Assembly (NCBI GenBank): GCA_028285035.1
Contig: JANQQF010000006.1
Coordinates: forward strand, 1-64,000
DNA: 64,000 bases
From: Phycisphaerae bacterium
GTDB taxonomy: Bacteria; Chloroflexota; Anaerolineae; 4572-78; J111
Direction of reading: 5' to 3'
The notes below the pieces were generated by a model. The model did no database searches and was not told the origin of the DNA. It worked only from the letters and a program-made list of their open reading frames with translations. The position numbers and the translations under genes were made by a program. Shown here one piece after another: positions 63,067 to 64,000 of the stretch. Numbering within the stretch: the first letter of the stretch is position 1; each line of letters starts with the position of its first letter.

Positions 63067-63406
63067 TGGCGTGCCTCGTTGAACTGCAATTTTTATCAGT
63101 CGATTATACGAATCAGGTAGATTTGTGTTTCGAGATGTCATGCCCGAATGTTTTTGTCGGGCATCCACTGGGTTGTAAGCAATGGATTCTGGTTATGGAA
63201 ACATAGCACAAAAACACAGGGGAATGACATAAACCAACACTTTTCTTGGAACACACATAATCGGTCTATCAATCAAATAAAGCTGGATTGTAGTTTTTTA
63301 AGGGGAATTCACAAATTGATTAAGCTTGAAGTGGTATCAAAATATAAAGCGCTTGGTAGTCGAAATCTTCAACTCCCAAGCGCTTGATCTTACGCAATCA
63401 GGGTAC
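63067..63406. other. Intergenic region (340 bp) with a dispersed-repeat hairpin
   Basis: No gene recognised. ATGCCCGA (63140-63147) and TCGGGCAT (63157-63164) form a stem within TGTCATGCCCG...CGGGCATCC, resembling the common GTCATTCCCG-type palindromic repeats of other bacteria. The oxidase terminator is at the right end. The rest shows no clear signal. Confidence 0.5.
63341..63385 (-). terminator. Terminator of the multicopper oxidase gene
   Basis: AAGCGCTTGGTAGT (63347-63360) pairs with ACTCCCAAGCGCTT (63372-63385) with one mismatch; loop 11. An AT-rich TTTATATTTT tract follows on the minus strand. Confidence 0.75.
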
Positions 63407-64000
63407 TTAAGATGATTTCACAATAATCGGCACATAAATTGTGCCATCTATAACTGTAGTTACATCAGTCGCCGTTTGGAACATCAAGGTGGTATTACTG
63501 GAGGTTGCGGTGACAGTTGTCGTCTCGACTGTTCCAGCCGTGATATTACTCGGGATCGTTACGGAAATAACAATACTCTGACTGCCTCCAGCCCCAAGCG
63601 TAACGGTTGGATTGGACAGGTTTGTAGTCACGGTCCACCCCTGGCTTGAACTCGTCGTAACTGTGAAGGTATCACTGTTAATCATGCTAGGATTACTCAA
63701 CGTATGATTATAGGTCACCGTTTGATTCGCCAAACTATTACTCGAATTATCAGGCGTTAGGAAATCATCCACAACGATAAATTGGCCCATCATTCCAGCG
63801 TCTTCATGCTCCAGAAGGTGACAATGGAACATGTAGGGCAAGTCAGGGTCTGAGAAATCTTCGAAGTGTTTCAGCAAGAGAACCGTTTCCCCCGGACTCA
63901 CCAAAACCGTGTCTTTCCAGCCCATTTCATTGGCAGGTGGGTCCACCCCATCCCGGCTTAAAACCTGGAAGTATTCATCATGCACGTGGAAATTATGTGA
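63407..64000 (-). CDS. Multicopper oxidase, C-terminal part (5' end beyond window)
   Basis: The frame is open to the window edge, so this is the last ~197 residues of a larger secreted multicopper oxidase. Copper ligands are visible in HNFHVHDEYFQVL and in HCHLLEHEDAGMMGQF (HCH-x3-H-x4-M, the T1/T3 site). After the last cupredoxin domain comes a ~110-residue Thr/Ser-rich beta-sandwich (NHTLSNPSMINSDTFTV, SNITAGTVETTTVT), and the protein ends in IYVPIIVKSS. This tail matches the YLPLIIRR end of the beta-propeller protein. It probably oxidises phenols, metals or similar outside the cell. Confidence 0.85.
   Translation of the reverse strand, partial: SHNFHVHDEYFQVLSRDGVDPPANEMGWKDTVLVSPGETVLLLKHFEDFSDPDLPYMFHCHLLEHEDAGMMGQFIVVDDFLTPDNSSNSLANQTVTYNHTLSNPSMINSDTFTVTTSSSQGWTVTTNLSNPTVTLGAGGSQSIVISVTIPSNITAGTVETTTVTATSSNTTLMFQTATDVTTVIDGTIYVPIIVKSS

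Overview
The window looks like chromosomal DNA of a free-living bacterium, most likely a member of the Chloroflexota (Anaerolineae/Ardenticatenia-like). This placement is an inference. It rests on secreted proteins with Thr/Pro-rich linkers that end in a short hydrophobic-then-basic tail ([18 protein letters not shown]), Rex next to MreB and a complete F-type ATP synthase operon, and intergenic regions full of palindromes. GC content looks intermediate. I see no rRNA, tRNA, transposase, phage gene or CRISPR array.

Layout. 0-9.4 kb: a DEAD-box RNA helicase, a CDP-alcohol phosphatidyltransferase, a PIN-domain protein, a fused [2Fe-2S]/molybdopterin dehydrogenase, a PLP aminotransferase, and an ECF sigma factor overlapping its probable membrane anti-sigma partner. 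9.7-30.8 kb: an amino-acid catabolic island with RidA, two homocysteine S-methyltransferase homologues, a D-2-hydroxyacid dehydrogenase, a ThDP enzyme, PLP enzymes of several fold types, GntR and IclR regulators, a KamA-type radical SAM aminomutase, an ALDH7-type semialdehyde dehydrogenase, nitronate monooxygenase, ProC-like, DpkA-like and DadA-like oxidoreductases, and a Tat-exported agmatine-deiminase-like lipoprotein. 31-40.3 kb: small enzymes, a secreted beta-propeller, a hybrid sensor kinase, glycosyltransferases, a TrpF-like protein and Rex. 40.3-48.7 kb (minus strand): mreB downstream of atpI/Z-B-E-F-H-A-G-D-C. 49-64 kb: a receiver/roadblock protein, a lipoprotein, a sugar-aminotransferase/methyltransferase/flippase operon, two GNATs, unknown proteins, then a minus-strand amino-acid/CoA group and a multicopper oxidase cut by the window edge.

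How the genes may work together. The ALDH7 enzyme (AmaB-like), the DpkA-like imine reductase and the FAD amine oxidase/dehydrogenase match the enzyme classes of the known lysine/pipecolate route to 2-aminoadipate. Next to them, the KamA homologue has lost the two lysine-binding aspartates in a by-eye alignment, with Arg at one of the positions. It shares an operon with a GSA-aminomutase-type transaminase of the kind that can act on beta-amino acids. A 2-aminoadipate -> 3-aminoadipate -> 3-oxoadipate branch is a testable hypothesis. A palindromic operator candidate lies in the kamA/ALDH divergent promoter, and IclR half-sites lie in the iclR/omega-transaminase divergent promoter. The atp operon has a near-consensus promoter with a Rex-like site directly upstream of its -35 box.

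Other notable features are a four-stem cruciform after the helicase gene, at least eight different palindromic intergenic elements, a His/Asp/Glu-rich insertion in ATP synthase subunit a, a TrpF-like protein without the catalytic Cys, and a homocysteine methyltransferase homologue with a Cys-to-His change at a zinc-ligand position. Motif assignments were made by eye; no database search was run.
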